DNA of 64,000 bases from Actinokineospora sp. NBRC 105648 (lineage in GTDB: Bacteria; Actinomycetota; Actinomycetes; Mycobacteriales; Pseudonocardiaceae). Shown here piece after piece: positions 18,622 to 27,564 of the stretch. A model generated the notes under the pieces. The model ran no database searches, was not told the origin of the DNA, and saw only the letters and a program-made list of their open reading frames with translations. Numbering within the stretch: position 1 is the first letter of the stretch; each line of letters opens with the position of its first letter. The DNA is taken from assembly GCF_030269645.1 (NCBI RefSeq), contig NZ_BSTR01000016.1, positions 62,001-126,000 on the forward strand. Direction: 5' to 3'. The position numbers and the translations under genes were made by a program.

Positions 18622-21129
18622 ATGGGAGCACCCGCCCGCGAGCGCGTCGTCGGTCGCGAGCAGGAACTTTCCGCACTGCGTCGGGCTCTCGACGCGCTGG
18701 TGGCGGGCCGGGCGCAGGTGGTCGAGATCCACGGCGAGCCGGGAATCGGGAAAACGCGGCTGCTCGCCCAACTGGCCGACCTGGCCGATTCCCGGGGCCT
18801 GCGGGTGCTATTCCCGGCGGTGTCTCGACAATGGAGTGAACGGAAGTCCGATGATCCCGCGACGGTGCTCGCGGTCGACGACGCGCATTCGGCGCACTGG
18901 CTCGACGGGGTGCTGCGGGTGCCGCCGCCGGGGCCGGTGCTGCTCGCGGTGGGCTACCGGGACGGGTGCGTGTGGCTGCCCGCCGCGCTGGCCCGGTCGC
19001 CGTGGCCGCTGACCCGGCTGTCCCCCGGGCCGCTGGGTCCGGCGGAGGTGGCGGCCCTGCTGCCGGGCACGCCCGCGCACGAGTGCCGCGCGCTCGCCGA
19101 GGCGGGCGGTGGCAACCCGCTCTACCTGCGCGCGCTGAGCCGGGTGGCGCCCTCGGTCGTCGCCGCGCTGCTCGACCCGGACCGGGTCGGTGAGGCCCCG
19201 CTGCCCGACCGGGTGCTGGCGGTCGCGGTGGGTGAGCTGCACGGCCTGGCCAGGACACCGCGCGAGGTGGCCTACGCGGTCGCCGCCGCGGGCACGCCCG
19301 CCGACCTGGACGTGGTGGTCCGGGTGGCCGGGCTGCCGGAGTCGGTGGTGCTGCGCGCGGTGGACGAGCTGGTGGCGGCGGGCCTGGTCGCCGCGCACGG
19401 TCCGCGGCTGCGGTTCCGGCACCCGCTGGTGCGCGCGGCGGCCTACCAGTCGGCGGGAGTCACTTGGCGCACCCAGGCCCACCGGCGGGCAGGCGAGTAC
19501 CTCAGGGCGTGCGACGGGCCGCTGCCGCTGCGCGCCTTCCACGCGGTCCGCACGGCGGGCTACGGCGACACGGAGGCGGCCGAGACGCTCGCGGCGGCGG
19601 CGAACGCGGTGCTGCACTCGGCCCCGGCCACCGCGGCCACCTGGGTCGAGCGCGCGGTGGACATCCTGCCCGCGGACCGCGCCGCGCCGCTGCTCCCGTT
19701 GCTGGGCCAGGCGTTGAGCCTCAGCGGCGACCTCGCCCGCGGCCGCGACGTGCTACACCGGGCTCTAGTCCACAATGGACCAGATCGGGCCGCCGCAGTG
19801 CGTGCCTGCGCCCGCACCGAGCGGCTGCTGGGCCGCTACGCCGAGGCGAAGGCGTTGCTGGACAACGAACTCGACCGCGCGGACTCCCCCGACACCGCCG
19901 GGATCGCGGCCGAGCGGGCCACCGTCGCCCTGCTCCTGGGCGACACCGCGGGCTGCACGCACTACGCCGGCCGGGCACTGGCCGCCGGCGACGAGGCCGC
20001 CGGACACGTGCTGGCCGGCCTGGGCGCGGTGCGGTCCGGGGCGACGTCGGTCGAGGGCCTGCCCGCGACCGTCCGGCTGGTCGACGGACTACCGGACTCG
20101 GTCGTGGGCGATCACCTGGCGGCGCTGGCGTGGCTGGAGCTGGAGTCGGGCCACCCCACCGACGCGGCCCGACACCTGCGGCGGGGCTTGGACTTCGCCC
20201 GCGCGACCGGCCGCCGGTCCACCCTGCCGACCCTGCTCACCGCCGACGCGGCGCTGGCCGTGCGCACCGGCGCGCTGGTCCGGGCGCGGGCCAGCGCGAG
20301 CGAGGCGGGCCGGATCGCACTCGCCCTGGGCAGCCCGGAACTGGCGGCGATGGCAGCGGCGGCGGAGTTGCCGTGCGTGCTGTGGCAAGAGGGCCCAGTG
20401 GCGGCCTTGGCGGCGGCGCCCGCACCGCAGTCGCGGTGGTCGGCGGAACTGGTCGACCTGGCTGTCGCGGAAATCCACCTGGCGGCGGGCGACTTCACCG
20501 CGTGCGCGGAGCACGTCACCCGCGCCGTGGGCGGGGATCTCTCGGCCGCGAGCCCGCGGGAACGGCCCGCGTGGGCCGGACACCTGGCGGTGGCGCTGGC
20601 CCACTTGGGGCGAGCCGAGGAAGCGCTGCACCTGGTGCGCGGCACAGCGGTCGGAAGCCTCGCGCGGGCGCTGGTCTTCGCCTGTCTCGACCACCCGGGC
20701 GCGGCTCGGGCCGAGGCCCTGCTCGCGACGGCGGCCGACCCGTTGACCCGGGCGCGGGCACACGAACTGCTCGCGGAACTGCTTGCCGCAGAAGGAGAAC
20801 TGACCGCGGCACGGGCGGAGCTGGGGAAGGCCAAGGAGGGCTACCTCAGCTGCGGCGCCACGTGGCTGTCGATTCGGCTGCGGGGCACCGAGACCCGGTT
20901 GGGCGCCCGGGCGCCGCGCCCCCGCAGGCCGCTGGGGACGGTGGAGGCCCTGTCGGGACGGGAGCTGGAGATCGCCGAGTTGGTGGCCTCGGGGTTGACG
21001 AACCGGGAGGTGGCCACGCGGTTGTTCCTGAGCAGCAAGACCGTGGAAGGACACCTGGCACGGGTGTTCACGAAGCTCGGCGTGAAGTCGCGGATGGGTG
21101 TGGCACAAAGACTCTCCGCCCGGTCTTGA
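18622..21129 (+). CDS. LAL-family transcriptional regulator (AAA ATPase + LuxR HTH)
   Basis: 835 residues from ATG 18622, chosen for AGGGGG 6 nt upstream; ATG 18595 and a GTG at 18526 inside the upstream gene are alternatives. Walker A GEPGIGKT, Walker B VLAVDDAH, a long helical middle and a C-terminal LuxR HTH (LSGRELEIAELVASGLTNRE, VATRLFLSSKTVEGHLARVF). It lies 76 bp after the condensation-domain gene and may be cotranscribed with it. No dedicated regulator sits within the 36-63 kb cluster, so this gene is a candidate controller; that is inference. Confidence 0.87.
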   Translation: MGAPARERVVGREQELSALRRALDALVAGRAQVVEIHGEPGIGKTRLLAQLADLADSRGLRVLFPAVSRQWSERKSDDPATVLAVDDAHSAHWLDGVLRVPPPGPVLLAVGYRDGCVWLPAALARSPWPLTRLSPGPLGPAEVAALLPGTPAHECRALAEAGGGNPLYLRALSRVAPSVVAALLDPDRVGEAPLPDRVLAVAVGELHGLARTPREVAYAVAAAGTPADLDVVVRVAGLPESVVLRAVDELVAAGLVAAHGPRLRFRHPLVRAAAYQSAGVTWRTQAHRRAGEYLRACDGPLPLRAFHAVRTAGYGDTEAAETLAAAANAVLHSAPATAATWVERAVDILPADRAAPLLPLLGQALSLSGDLARGRDVLHRALVHNGPDRAAAVRACARTERLLGRYAEAKALLDNELDRADSPDTAGIAAERATVALLLGDTAGCTHYAGRALAAGDEAAGHVLAGLGAVRSGATSVEGLPATVRLVDGLPDSVVGDHLAALAWLELESGHPTDAARHLRRGLDFARATGRRSTLPTLLTADAALAVRTGALVRARASASEAGRIALALGSPELAAMAAAAELPCVLWQEGPVAALAAAPAPQSRWSAELVDLAVAEIHLAAGDFTACAEHVTRAVGGDLSAASPRERPAWAGHLAVALAHLGRAEEALHLVRGTAVGSLARALVFACLDHPGAARAEALLATAADPLTRARAHELLAELLAAEGELTAARAELGKAKEGYLSCGATWLSIRLRGTETRLGARAPRPRRPLGTVEALSGRELEIAELVASGLTNREVATRLFLSSKTVEGHLARVFTKLGVKSRMGVAQRLSARS

Positions 21130-21245
21130 CCTGCCGCCCACCTGTGTTCGCCGCTGCGGTTCCGAGTGAGGAAGAGAACTCGATCCAGCGAACTTGCTCG
21201 CAGTCTCGTCGCGGGATCGCGATCGCGGAGAAACGAGTCCTGGCC

Positions 21246-21818
21246 TCAGTGAGGCTGGAACCGATGCACTTCTGGCGGCACCTCCGACACGGCGAACCAG
21301 GTGTTGTCGAAGGAGACGGTCAGGTCGCCGACGTCCCAGTCGTCTGCGGTGATGGGTTGTGCGGTGAAGGTCGTCCCCGCGAAGGAAACCGGGCCCGCGA
21401 AGATCGCGTCGGAGAAGTCCGCGCTTCCCCTGAACGCCGACTCGCTGAAATCCGCTTCGGCGCGGAAGACGCACCTGCGGAAGGACGTCCGGCCGGTGAA
21501 AACCGCGGCCCGGAAGGTGGCGCGGCGGATCGTGCAGGCCTGCAGCGCGAAGTCGGGCAGGTGGGCGCCACTCAGGTCGAGGTCGATGTCCGGCCAGAAC
21601 CAGGCCACCGGTTCGTGCGGGTCCACCGGGCTCAGGTGGTGGACCAGCACTCCGTGGACCACGTCGCGGTGATCCCGCGCCGTTGACCTGAGGTAGGCGC
21701 ACAGCTCTTCGACGACTCGTCCGCGCAGTGTCGGATCCGCCTGCCCGAGGCGTTCGAGCGCGTACACCGCGTCCAGTGATCCGGCGTGCAGTCGGGTGGC
21801 CTGCTCGTCGATGTCCAT
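21246..21818 (-). CDS. Pentapeptide-repeat protein
   Basis: 190 residues. A helical N-terminus (ALERLGQADPTLRGRVVEEL CAYLRST) as in actinobacterial pentapeptide proteins precedes loosely matched pentapeptides (DLSGAHLPDFALQACTIRRA, then TFRAAVFTGRTSFRRCVF). No transmembrane segment is seen. Function unknown. The 116 bp before it (21130-21245) hold a degenerate half of the hairpin-element arm (ACTCGATCcAGcGAACT near 21179) but no gene. Confidence 0.8.
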   Translation of the reverse strand: MDIDEQATRLHAGSLDAVYALERLGQADPTLRGRVVEELCAYLRSTARDHRDVVHGVLVHHLSPVDPHEPVAWFWPDIDLDLSGAHLPDFALQACTIRRATFRAAVFTGRTSFRRCVFRAEADFSESAFRGSADFSDAIFAGPVSFAGTTFTAQPITADDWDVGDLTVSFDNTWFAVSEVPPEVHRFQPH

Positions 21819-21937
21819 GCCCCAGTATGGCGCCCGACTTGCCTAAGGAACTGTTAGGTTCCGCCGCCACGCCTTGTGACCACCCGCCCACCCGCCGCAC
21901 TGTGGTCCCGATCACCGTGGATCACCGGGAGGGGCAC

Positions 21938-23224
21938 ATGACCACACAGCAGGCAGCACAGCGGCGGGTCGTCTCGAACATCGCCAAGGGCTCGATCGGC
22001 AACCTGATCGAGTGGTACGACTGGTACGCCTACACCGCGTTCTCCATCTACTTCGCCGCCACGTTCTTCCCCAGCGGCGACCAGACCGCGCAGTGGCTCA
22101 ACACCGCCGCCGTGTTCGCGGTCGGGTTCCTGATGCGGCCGATCGGCGGGTGGCTGCTCGGCCGGTTCGCCGACCGGTTCGGCAGGCGACGGGCGCTGAC
22201 GCTGTCGGTGACGCTGATGGCGTTCGGCTCGCTGCTCATCGCGGTCTGCCCGGGGTACCGGTCGATCGGCGTCCTGGCCCCGATCACCCTGGTGGCCGCC
22301 CGGCTCCTGCAGGGGCTCTCCGTCGGCGGCGAGTACGCGACCTCTGCGACCTACCTGTCGGAGATGGCCGCGAGCGGCAAGCGCGGGTTCTACTCCAGCT
22401 TCCAGTACGTCACGCTCACCGCCGGTCAGCTCATCGCGCTCGGGTTGCAGATCGTGCTGCAGAACGTGCTCACCCCGACGCAGATGTCGGACTGGGGGTG
22501 GCGGATCGCGTTCGGGGTCGGGGCGCTGGGCGCGGTCGTGGTGATGTACCTGCGCCGCACGATGGACGAGTCGCCCAGTTTCGAGGCCCAGCGGGACAAC
22601 GCCGCTCGGGGCACCCTCCGCGCGCTCCTCAAGCACCCGCGTTCGTGCCTGGTGGTCGTCGGGCTCACCCTGGGCGGCACGGTCGCGTTCTACACCTACA
22701 CCACCTACCTGCAGAAGTTCATGGTCAACACCAGCCACATCCCCAAGGGCACCGTCGCCTGGGTGAACTTCCTCGCGCTGGTCGTCTTCGTGGTCCTGCA
22801 ACCGGTCGCGGGCGCGCTGTCGGACCGGATCGGGCGCAGGCCGCTGCTGCTGGGGTTCGGTGTGGCGGGCACGCTGCTGACCGTGCCGCTGCTGAGCACC
22901 CTCGCCGGGACCAGCGACCCGGTGCTCGCGTTCCTGCTCATGCTGGGCGCGCTGGTGATCGTCACCGGCTACACCTCGATCAACGCGGTGGTCAAGGCCG
23001 AGCTCTTCCCCGCGCAGATCCGGGCGCTGGGGGTGGGGCTGCCCTACGCGCTCACCGTGGCGATCTTCGGCGGCACGGCGGAGTACGTCGCGCTCTGGCT
23101 CAAGCAGGCGGGCCACGAGTCGACGTTCTACTACTACGTGGCGGGGTGCGTGCTGGTGTCGCTGGTGGTCTACTCCCTGATGGGCGAGACCTCGCAAGAC
23201 TCACCGCTCGAGGACCGGGACTGA
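21938..23224 (+). CDS. MFS transporter, metabolite:H+ symporter (KgtP-like)
   Basis: 428 residues from ATG 21938, preceded by GGGAGGGG. Opening GSIGNLIEWYDWYAYTAFSI and the loops GRFADRFGRRRALTLSV and RLLQGLSVGGEYATSATYLSE are diagnostic of the MHS family (alpha-ketoglutarate, citrate, proline/betaine permeases); twelve membrane segments are expected. It probably imports a dicarboxylate or tricarboxylate. The response regulator starts 2 nt after its stop, so transporter and two-component system form one operon. Confidence 0.88.
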   Translation: MTTQQAAQRRVVSNIAKGSIGNLIEWYDWYAYTAFSIYFAATFFPSGDQTAQWLNTAAVFAVGFLMRPIGGWLLGRFADRFGRRRALTLSVTLMAFGSLLIAVCPGYRSIGVLAPITLVAARLLQGLSVGGEYATSATYLSEMAASGKRGFYSSFQYVTLTAGQLIALGLQIVLQNVLTPTQMSDWGWRIAFGVGALGAVVVMYLRRTMDESPSFEAQRDNAARGTLRALLKHPRSCLVVVGLTLGGTVAFYTYTTYLQKFMVNTSHIPKGTVAWVNFLALVVFVVLQPVAGALSDRIGRRPLLLGFGVAGTLLTVPLLSTLAGTSDPVLAFLLMLGALVIVTGYTSINAVVKAELFPAQIRALGVGLPYALTVAIFGGTAEYVALWLKQAGHESTFYYYVAGCVLVSLVVYSLMGETSQDSPLEDRD

Positions 23225-23226
23225 CG

Positions 23227-23886
23227 ATGCGCGTGCTGCTGGTCGAGGACGACGAGGGGGTGGCGGGCGCGGTCGTCGAGGTGCTGGCCGCGCACGGCCA
23301 CCCGGTCGACTGGGTCACCCGGGGCTCGGACGCGCTGGTCCGGCACCGCGACGCCGATGTGGTGCTGCTCGACCTCGGGCTGCCCGACATCGACGGCCTG
23401 GACGTGCTGCGCAGGCTGCGAAAGCTCGCGCAGACCCCGGTCGTGGTGCTCACCGCGCGCGGCGACGAGCGGACCGTCGTGCGCGGTCTGCGTCTTGGCG
23501 CCGACGACTACCTGGTCAAGCCGGTGCGGATGATCGAGCTGCTGGCGCGGATCGAAGCCGTCACCCGGCGCGCGCGGGCGGGCGCGGTGGCTCGGCCGGG
23601 GGTGGTTCAGGTGGCCGACCTCGCGGTCGACCTCGACGCGCGGCGGGTGGCCGTCGGCGGCGACGCGGTGTCGTTGACGCCGCTGGAGTTCGAGATCCTG
23701 GCCGTGTTGGTCCGGCACGCCGGGGTGGCGGTGAGCAGGCAGCAGCTGCTCGACGAGGTGTGGGGCGACGCGTACCTGGCGGTGTCGCGGGCACTGGACG
23801 TGCACCTGGCCCAGCTGCGGGCGAAGCTGGGCAGACCCGGGTTGGTGCGCACCATCCGCGGTTTCGGCTTCCGGCTGGGCGACTGA
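23227..23886 (+). CDS. OmpR/PhoB-family response regulator (TctD-like)
   Basis: 219 residues. Receiver domain with acidic pocket (LLVEDDEG), phosphoacceptor Asp in VVLLDLGLPDIDG, conserved Thr in VVLTARG and Lys in DDYLVKPV; C-terminal winged helix (LTPLEFEILAVLVRHAGVAV to VRTIRGFGFRL). It is sandwiched between the MHS permease and its kinase, so it likely controls uptake of the same organic acid. Confidence 0.92.
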   Translation: MRVLLVEDDEGVAGAVVEVLAAHGHPVDWVTRGSDALVRHRDADVVLLDLGLPDIDGLDVLRRLRKLAQTPVVVLTARGDERTVVRGLRLGADDYLVKPVRMIELLARIEAVTRRARAGAVARPGVVQVADLAVDLDARRVAVGGDAVSLTPLEFEILAVLVRHAGVAVSRQQLLDEVWGDAYLAVSRALDVHLAQLRAKLGRPGLVRTIRGFGFRLGD

Positions 23887-23887
23887 G

Positions 23888-25228
23888 GTGCGCAGACGGC
23901 TCCTGATCGTCCTGTTGGGACTGTGCTTGGCGGCGTTGGCCGGGTTCGCCGCGCCGTTGCTGGCGAGCACGTCGGCCGAGCGCACGCAGCGGTTCGCGAT
24001 CAGCCGGACGGCGGACCTGGACCGATTCGCCGAGCTCGCGGGCACCGGCGCCGACCGACTGGCCGCCGAGGTGCGCGCGCACGTCGAGCTCTACGGCGAC
24101 GCCGTGGTCGTGGTGGACGCGCGCCGGGTCCCGGTGCTGGAATCCGGGGCGCGCGCCGACGAGCCCGCCGTGCGTGCGGCCTTGGACGCCGCCCTGCGCA
24201 ACCAACCCGCCGCGCCGCCACCGGACGTGCGGCCGTGGTCGTCGGGACCGGTGCTGTTCGCCCGGCCGGTCGGCAGCGGCACCCGGGTGACCGGCGCCGT
24301 GGTCCTGCGCTCCACTGTAGACCGAGCGGCGGCGGACGTTGGCGCCCAGTGGGGGTTCATCCTGCTCGGGGTTGTTGGCGCTGCACTGGCATTCCTGGCC
24401 CTGGCACTGCTGTTGGCGCGCTGGGTGCTGCGCCCGGTCGCCGAACTGGAGCGCGGTGTTCGGGCGGTGGGGGGCGGCTCGCCGGGCGCGCACGTCTCGC
24501 CCGCGCTGGGACCACCGGAGCTGCGCGGGCTCGCGGGTTCGTTCAACCGGATGTCGGACGCGGTCGCCGAATCGGCCCGGGCGCAGCGGGCACTGGTGGC
24601 CGACACGTCGCACCAGCTGCGCAACCCGTTGGCGGCCTTGCGGTTGCGCATGGACTCGCTCGCCGGGCGGGTGCCCGAGTCTGCGCGGGTGACGTACGCG
24701 TCGATGGTGGCCGAGCTGGACCGGTTGGAGGCGTTGTTGGACGGGATGCTGGCACTGGCGTCGGCCGACACCGCAGCCACCGAACTGGCGGCGGGCGAGC
24801 ACACGGCGGCTTCGTGCGACGGGGTGGTGGTCGTGCACGACCGGATAGATGCTTGGCTACCCGCGGCATCAGCGGCCGGTGTGTCGCTTGTGGACTATTG
24901 TGAACCCGCCGTGTTCGGTTGCGCCAGCTCGGAACTGGAGCAGATCATGGACGTGCTGCTGGACAACGCGATCAAGTACGCCCCCGGCGCGACCGTGGCG
25001 GTGACCTGCGCACCCGGCGTGATCACGGTGCGGGACAACGGGCCGGGGGTCGCGCCCGAGGACATCCCGAGGCTCACCGACCGCTTCTGGCGCGCGAGCC
25101 GGGACGGGAACGGTTCGGGCCTCGGCTTGGCCATCGCCCACCGGTTGGTGACCGCCCGCGGCGGCCGACTGGTGATCGCCAGCGACAACGGGCTCTCGGT
25201 GAGCGCGGAACTCCCGGGAGCGAACTGA
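23888..25228 (+). CDS. Sensor histidine kinase
   Basis: 446 residues from GTG 23888. Two membrane segments (about 4-27 and 155-178) bracket a ~125-residue periplasmic sensor. A HAMP-like linker, the H-box (VADTSHQLRNPLAALRLRMD), N-box (DNAIKYAP), G1 (VRDNGPGVAPED) and G2 (GSGLGLAIAH) complete a class I kinase. It would phosphorylate the adjacent response regulator. The orphan TAXI binding protein downstream may present the ligand to the sensor domain. Confidence 0.92.
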   Translation: MRRRLLIVLLGLCLAALAGFAAPLLASTSAERTQRFAISRTADLDRFAELAGTGADRLAAEVRAHVELYGDAVVVVDARRVPVLESGARADEPAVRAALDAALRNQPAAPPPDVRPWSSGPVLFARPVGSGTRVTGAVVLRSTVDRAAADVGAQWGFILLGVVGAALAFLALALLLARWVLRPVAELERGVRAVGGGSPGAHVSPALGPPELRGLAGSFNRMSDAVAESARAQRALVADTSHQLRNPLAALRLRMDSLAGRVPESARVTYASMVAELDRLEALLDGMLALASADTAATELAAGEHTAASCDGVVVVHDRIDAWLPAASAAGVSLVDYCEPAVFGCASSELEQIMDVLLDNAIKYAPGATVAVTCAPGVITVRDNGPGVAPEDIPRLTDRFWRASRDGNGSGLGLAIAHRLVTARGGRLVIASDNGLSVSAELPGAN

Positions 25229-25265
25229 TGGTTGTCGGCGCGTCGGCCCTGATCGGAGGTCCACG

Positions 25266-26198
25266 ATGAGCGCGATCTCACGACGCACGGCGTTGCTGGG
25301 GCTGCTGGCCCTGGGCGGCTGTGGCCTGCCCAGTCCACAAGCGACAGTGCGGATCGCGGCGGGCGAGACCGGCGGCTTCTACGTCGAGTTCGCCCGACTG
25401 CTGGCCGCCGAGCTGACCGCCACCGAGCCGGGCCTGCGGGTCGAGGTGGTCGAGACCCAGGGCAGCGTCATGAACATCGGCCGCGTCACCACCGGCGGCG
25501 CCGACCTGGCCCTGTGCCTCGCCGACGCCCTGGCGGCCGCCCGCGCAGGCGAGCACCCGTTCGGCACCGCGGTGCCGCTGCCCGCGCTGGGGCGGGTGTA
25601 CGAGAACTACATGCAGCTCGTCGTGCGGGCCGACAGCCCGATCCGCACCTTGCCCGACCTGGCGGGGCGGGCGGTGTCCCTCGGCGCCGAGGGCTCCGGC
25701 GCCGCCCTCTTCGGCGACCGCCTCCTTAGCGCGGCGGGGGTGGCGGTGACCGTCGACCGGCACCCCTTGGCCGGCGCCGTCACCGCCCTGCGCACCGACC
25801 GGGTCGCGGCACTGCTGTGGTCCGGTGGCCTCCCTACGCCCGCCTTGGCCGACCTGGACGCGTCGATCGGCATCCGCCTGCTGGACCTGTCCCCCTACCT
25901 CACCACCCTCCGCACCCGCCACGGGGCGGTCTACGAGCAGGTCACGGTGCCTGGGCGCACCTACAGCTCCCCGGACGCGGTGACGACAATCGGCGTCCCC
26001 AACCTGTTGGTGCCCGCCCCGGATCTGCCGGACGCGGTCATCCGAGCCACCGTCCACACCCTCGTCGACCACGCCACCCGATTGGTGCCGCAGCAGGCGT
26101 TGGGAACGCAGTACTTGGACGTGCGATCACTGATCGACACCACCCCCGCTCCCCTACACCCCACCGCCGCCGAGACCTACCGCGACCTACGCGGCTAA
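25266..26198 (+). CDS. TAXI-family solute-binding lipoprotein
   Basis: 310 residues from ATG 25266, with GGAGG upstream. An N-terminal lipobox (LLGLLALGGCGLP) predicts lipid attachment. TAXI-TRAP features: IAAGETGGFYVEFARLLAAE, then the ETQGSVMNIGRVTTGGADLA block. TRAP transporters need DctQM membrane proteins, but none are present here. With a two-component system and an MHS permease directly upstream, the protein more likely senses or delivers a carboxylate for this system than feeds a TRAP channel. Confidence 0.85.
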   Translation: MSAISRRTALLGLLALGGCGLPSPQATVRIAAGETGGFYVEFARLLAAELTATEPGLRVEVVETQGSVMNIGRVTTGGADLALCLADALAAARAGEHPFGTAVPLPALGRVYENYMQLVVRADSPIRTLPDLAGRAVSLGAEGSGAALFGDRLLSAAGVAVTVDRHPLAGAVTALRTDRVAALLWSGGLPTPALADLDASIGIRLLDLSPYLTTLRTRHGAVYEQVTVPGRTYSSPDAVTTIGVPNLLVPAPDLPDAVIRATVHTLVDHATRLVPQQALGTQYLDVRSLIDTTPAPLHPTAAETYRDLRG

Positions 26199-26256
26199 CA
26201 CCCGATGCGGCACGGGCAACAAACAGGAATGCACCGATTCGGGGATTCGCCAGTCC

Positions 26257-26262
26257 TAAGAT
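26257..26262 (+). promoter_or_regulatory. -10-like box, leaderless start of the toxin-like gene
   Basis: TAAGAT ends exactly 7 nt before GTG 26270, and no Shine-Dalgarno is evident. The same 7-nt spacing occurs at both NACHT genes downstream. Confidence 0.5.
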
Positions 26263-26269
26263 CAAGATC

Positions 26270-27055
26270 GTGTCCATTGCCGAGAACGCCGACCGACTAC
26301 GGGCGGTCGCGGCCACTGTCGCGGCTATACGGGACAAGCTGACCCCGTGGTCGCGAGCGCTTGCCGAGGCGCAGCAGGTCATCGGCGGAACCCTTCAGGG
26401 AACGGCAGCGCACAGCAGGGCCAGCGGCGCGGTGGAGGCGGCGCTGAGCACCCTCGGCGAACTGCACACGGCCTTGGGCGAAGCGGCACGCCTGATCGAC
26501 GAAACAGCCGACCACCACAGCAAGGGCCACCCCGGAGCGGCACCGTCAACCAGTCACTTACAGCGTCCGATCAGGGCACCTGTTTCAGCGGAGACAACCG
26601 GGAAGTCCGGACGTGCGAAGAACGCTACCCTGCCCGAGGCAGTCCGGAAACGGCTGGCTGAAGGACAGCAGTTCAATCGGGACAACTGGCACCAATACCC
26701 AACGAACGAGCTCATTTTGAACAACCGCAAAGTGCTCGACTCCTACGTACCCGACCGCGAGATCATCTCCCGAAAGCACACGCAGATAGCAAGCATCAAG
26801 GCTGCAACCTGGCAAGCATATCTAGCCGAACACGAGAACAAATACAAGCGTGGCCAGACCATCAAGGACACCCCGACTATGCGGGAGAAGTACCCCGATC
26901 TCGTGGGAGAAGAAGTCACGGGATTGCCGTACATGGAGGTCCCCGTACAGGAGGCCGACGTTCCTGATTGGGCGCTTCAGGCTGCGGCGCGCCTGGGCAT
27001 TAGGATCAGGGACGTCGACGGGCGCATCTACGAACTACCGGAGGACCTGGCGTGA
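26270..27055 (+). CDS. Polymorphic-toxin-like protein with helical N-terminus and C-terminal toxin module
   Basis: 261 residues from GTG 26270. Residues 1-95 are helical and Ala-rich, resembling the short secretion-type N-termini of actinobacterial effectors; a linker with TGKSGRAKNATLPEAVRKRL follows. The C-terminal ~125 residues (LDSYVPDREIISRKHTQIAS, GLPYMEVPVQEADVP, IRDVDGRIYELP) resemble C-terminal toxin modules of polymorphic toxins as I remember them, probably nuclease-like. Base composition is clearly less GC-rich than neighbours from about 26590 to 26990, a sign of transfer. The stop overlaps the next start (GTGA), typical of a toxin-immunity pair. Confidence 0.6.
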   Translation: MSIAENADRLRAVAATVAAIRDKLTPWSRALAEAQQVIGGTLQGTAAHSRASGAVEAALSTLGELHTALGEAARLIDETADHHSKGHPGAAPSTSHLQRPIRAPVSAETTGKSGRAKNATLPEAVRKRLAEGQQFNRDNWHQYPTNELILNNRKVLDSYVPDREIISRKHTQIASIKAATWQAYLAEHENKYKRGQTIKDTPTMREKYPDLVGEEVTGLPYMEVPVQEADVPDWALQAAARLGIRIRDVDGRIYELPEDLA

Positions 27056-27537
27056 GCTGGACGTACTGCGAACAGTGGAACCAAGTTCTCAAGCAGCCCC
27101 TGCACCCGTTCGGCGAAGGCGAAGCGCGACGTCGGCATGGGGCCGGTGAGCTGTACACCGCGGTCGGGCAGGGCGAGGACGGGTCGACAGTCCTGGTCGA
27201 GATCCGGAGTGCGAACGGGTATGCCGCGACCCGTTTCCTGGATGACAAGGGCCGGGACGGGTTGGTCTACCTGTTCAGCCAGCAAGGCGACCGGCTTTTT
27301 CTCCGCAAGATCATGGCGCATACCTACGGCGAGGAGGCTGGCGCCCGGGGCGATATAGCACTGGTCATCGAGAGCTACACCTACACCACAGACGGGGTTG
27401 TCCGGCACAAAGTCGACGATTCCCGGCACAGTGAGCTTGCGGTGGCCGACTACGACTCGGTTGACGTCTCCTCGCATTGGGAGGACAACCCCGCCTTCGG
27501 GGAGTACGCGTCCATCTCGCGGTGGGACCGGGGCTGA
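27052..27537 (+). CDS. Probable immunity protein of the upstream toxin-like gene
   Basis: 161 residues from GTG 27052, overlapping the upstream stop by 4 nt. The product is an acidic, soluble, beta-rich protein (WTYCEQWNQVLKQPLHPFGE, VLVEIRSANGYAATRFLDD, YDSVDVSSHWEDNPAFGEYA) without signal or membrane segments. I do not recognise a named family. Its position, acidity and size fit an immunity protein binding the toxin module. The assignment rests on context. Confidence 0.5.
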   Translation: MSWTYCEQWNQVLKQPLHPFGEGEARRRHGAGELYTAVGQGEDGSTVLVEIRSANGYAATRFLDDKGRDGLVYLFSQQGDRLFLRKIMAHTYGEEAGARGDIALVIESYTYTTDGVVRHKVDDSRHSELAVADYDSVDVSSHWEDNPAFGEYASISRWDRG

Positions 27538-27551
27538 CGGAGCGCGCCGCC

Positions 27552-27557
27552 TATACT
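27552..27557 (+). promoter_or_regulatory. -10 box, leaderless start of the first NACHT gene
   Basis: TATACT ends 7 nt before GTG 27565, with no ribosome binding site between. The box lies just beyond the immunity gene's stop, so the NACHT gene can be transcribed independently of it. Confidence 0.6.
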
Positions 27558-27564
27558 CCGTACG

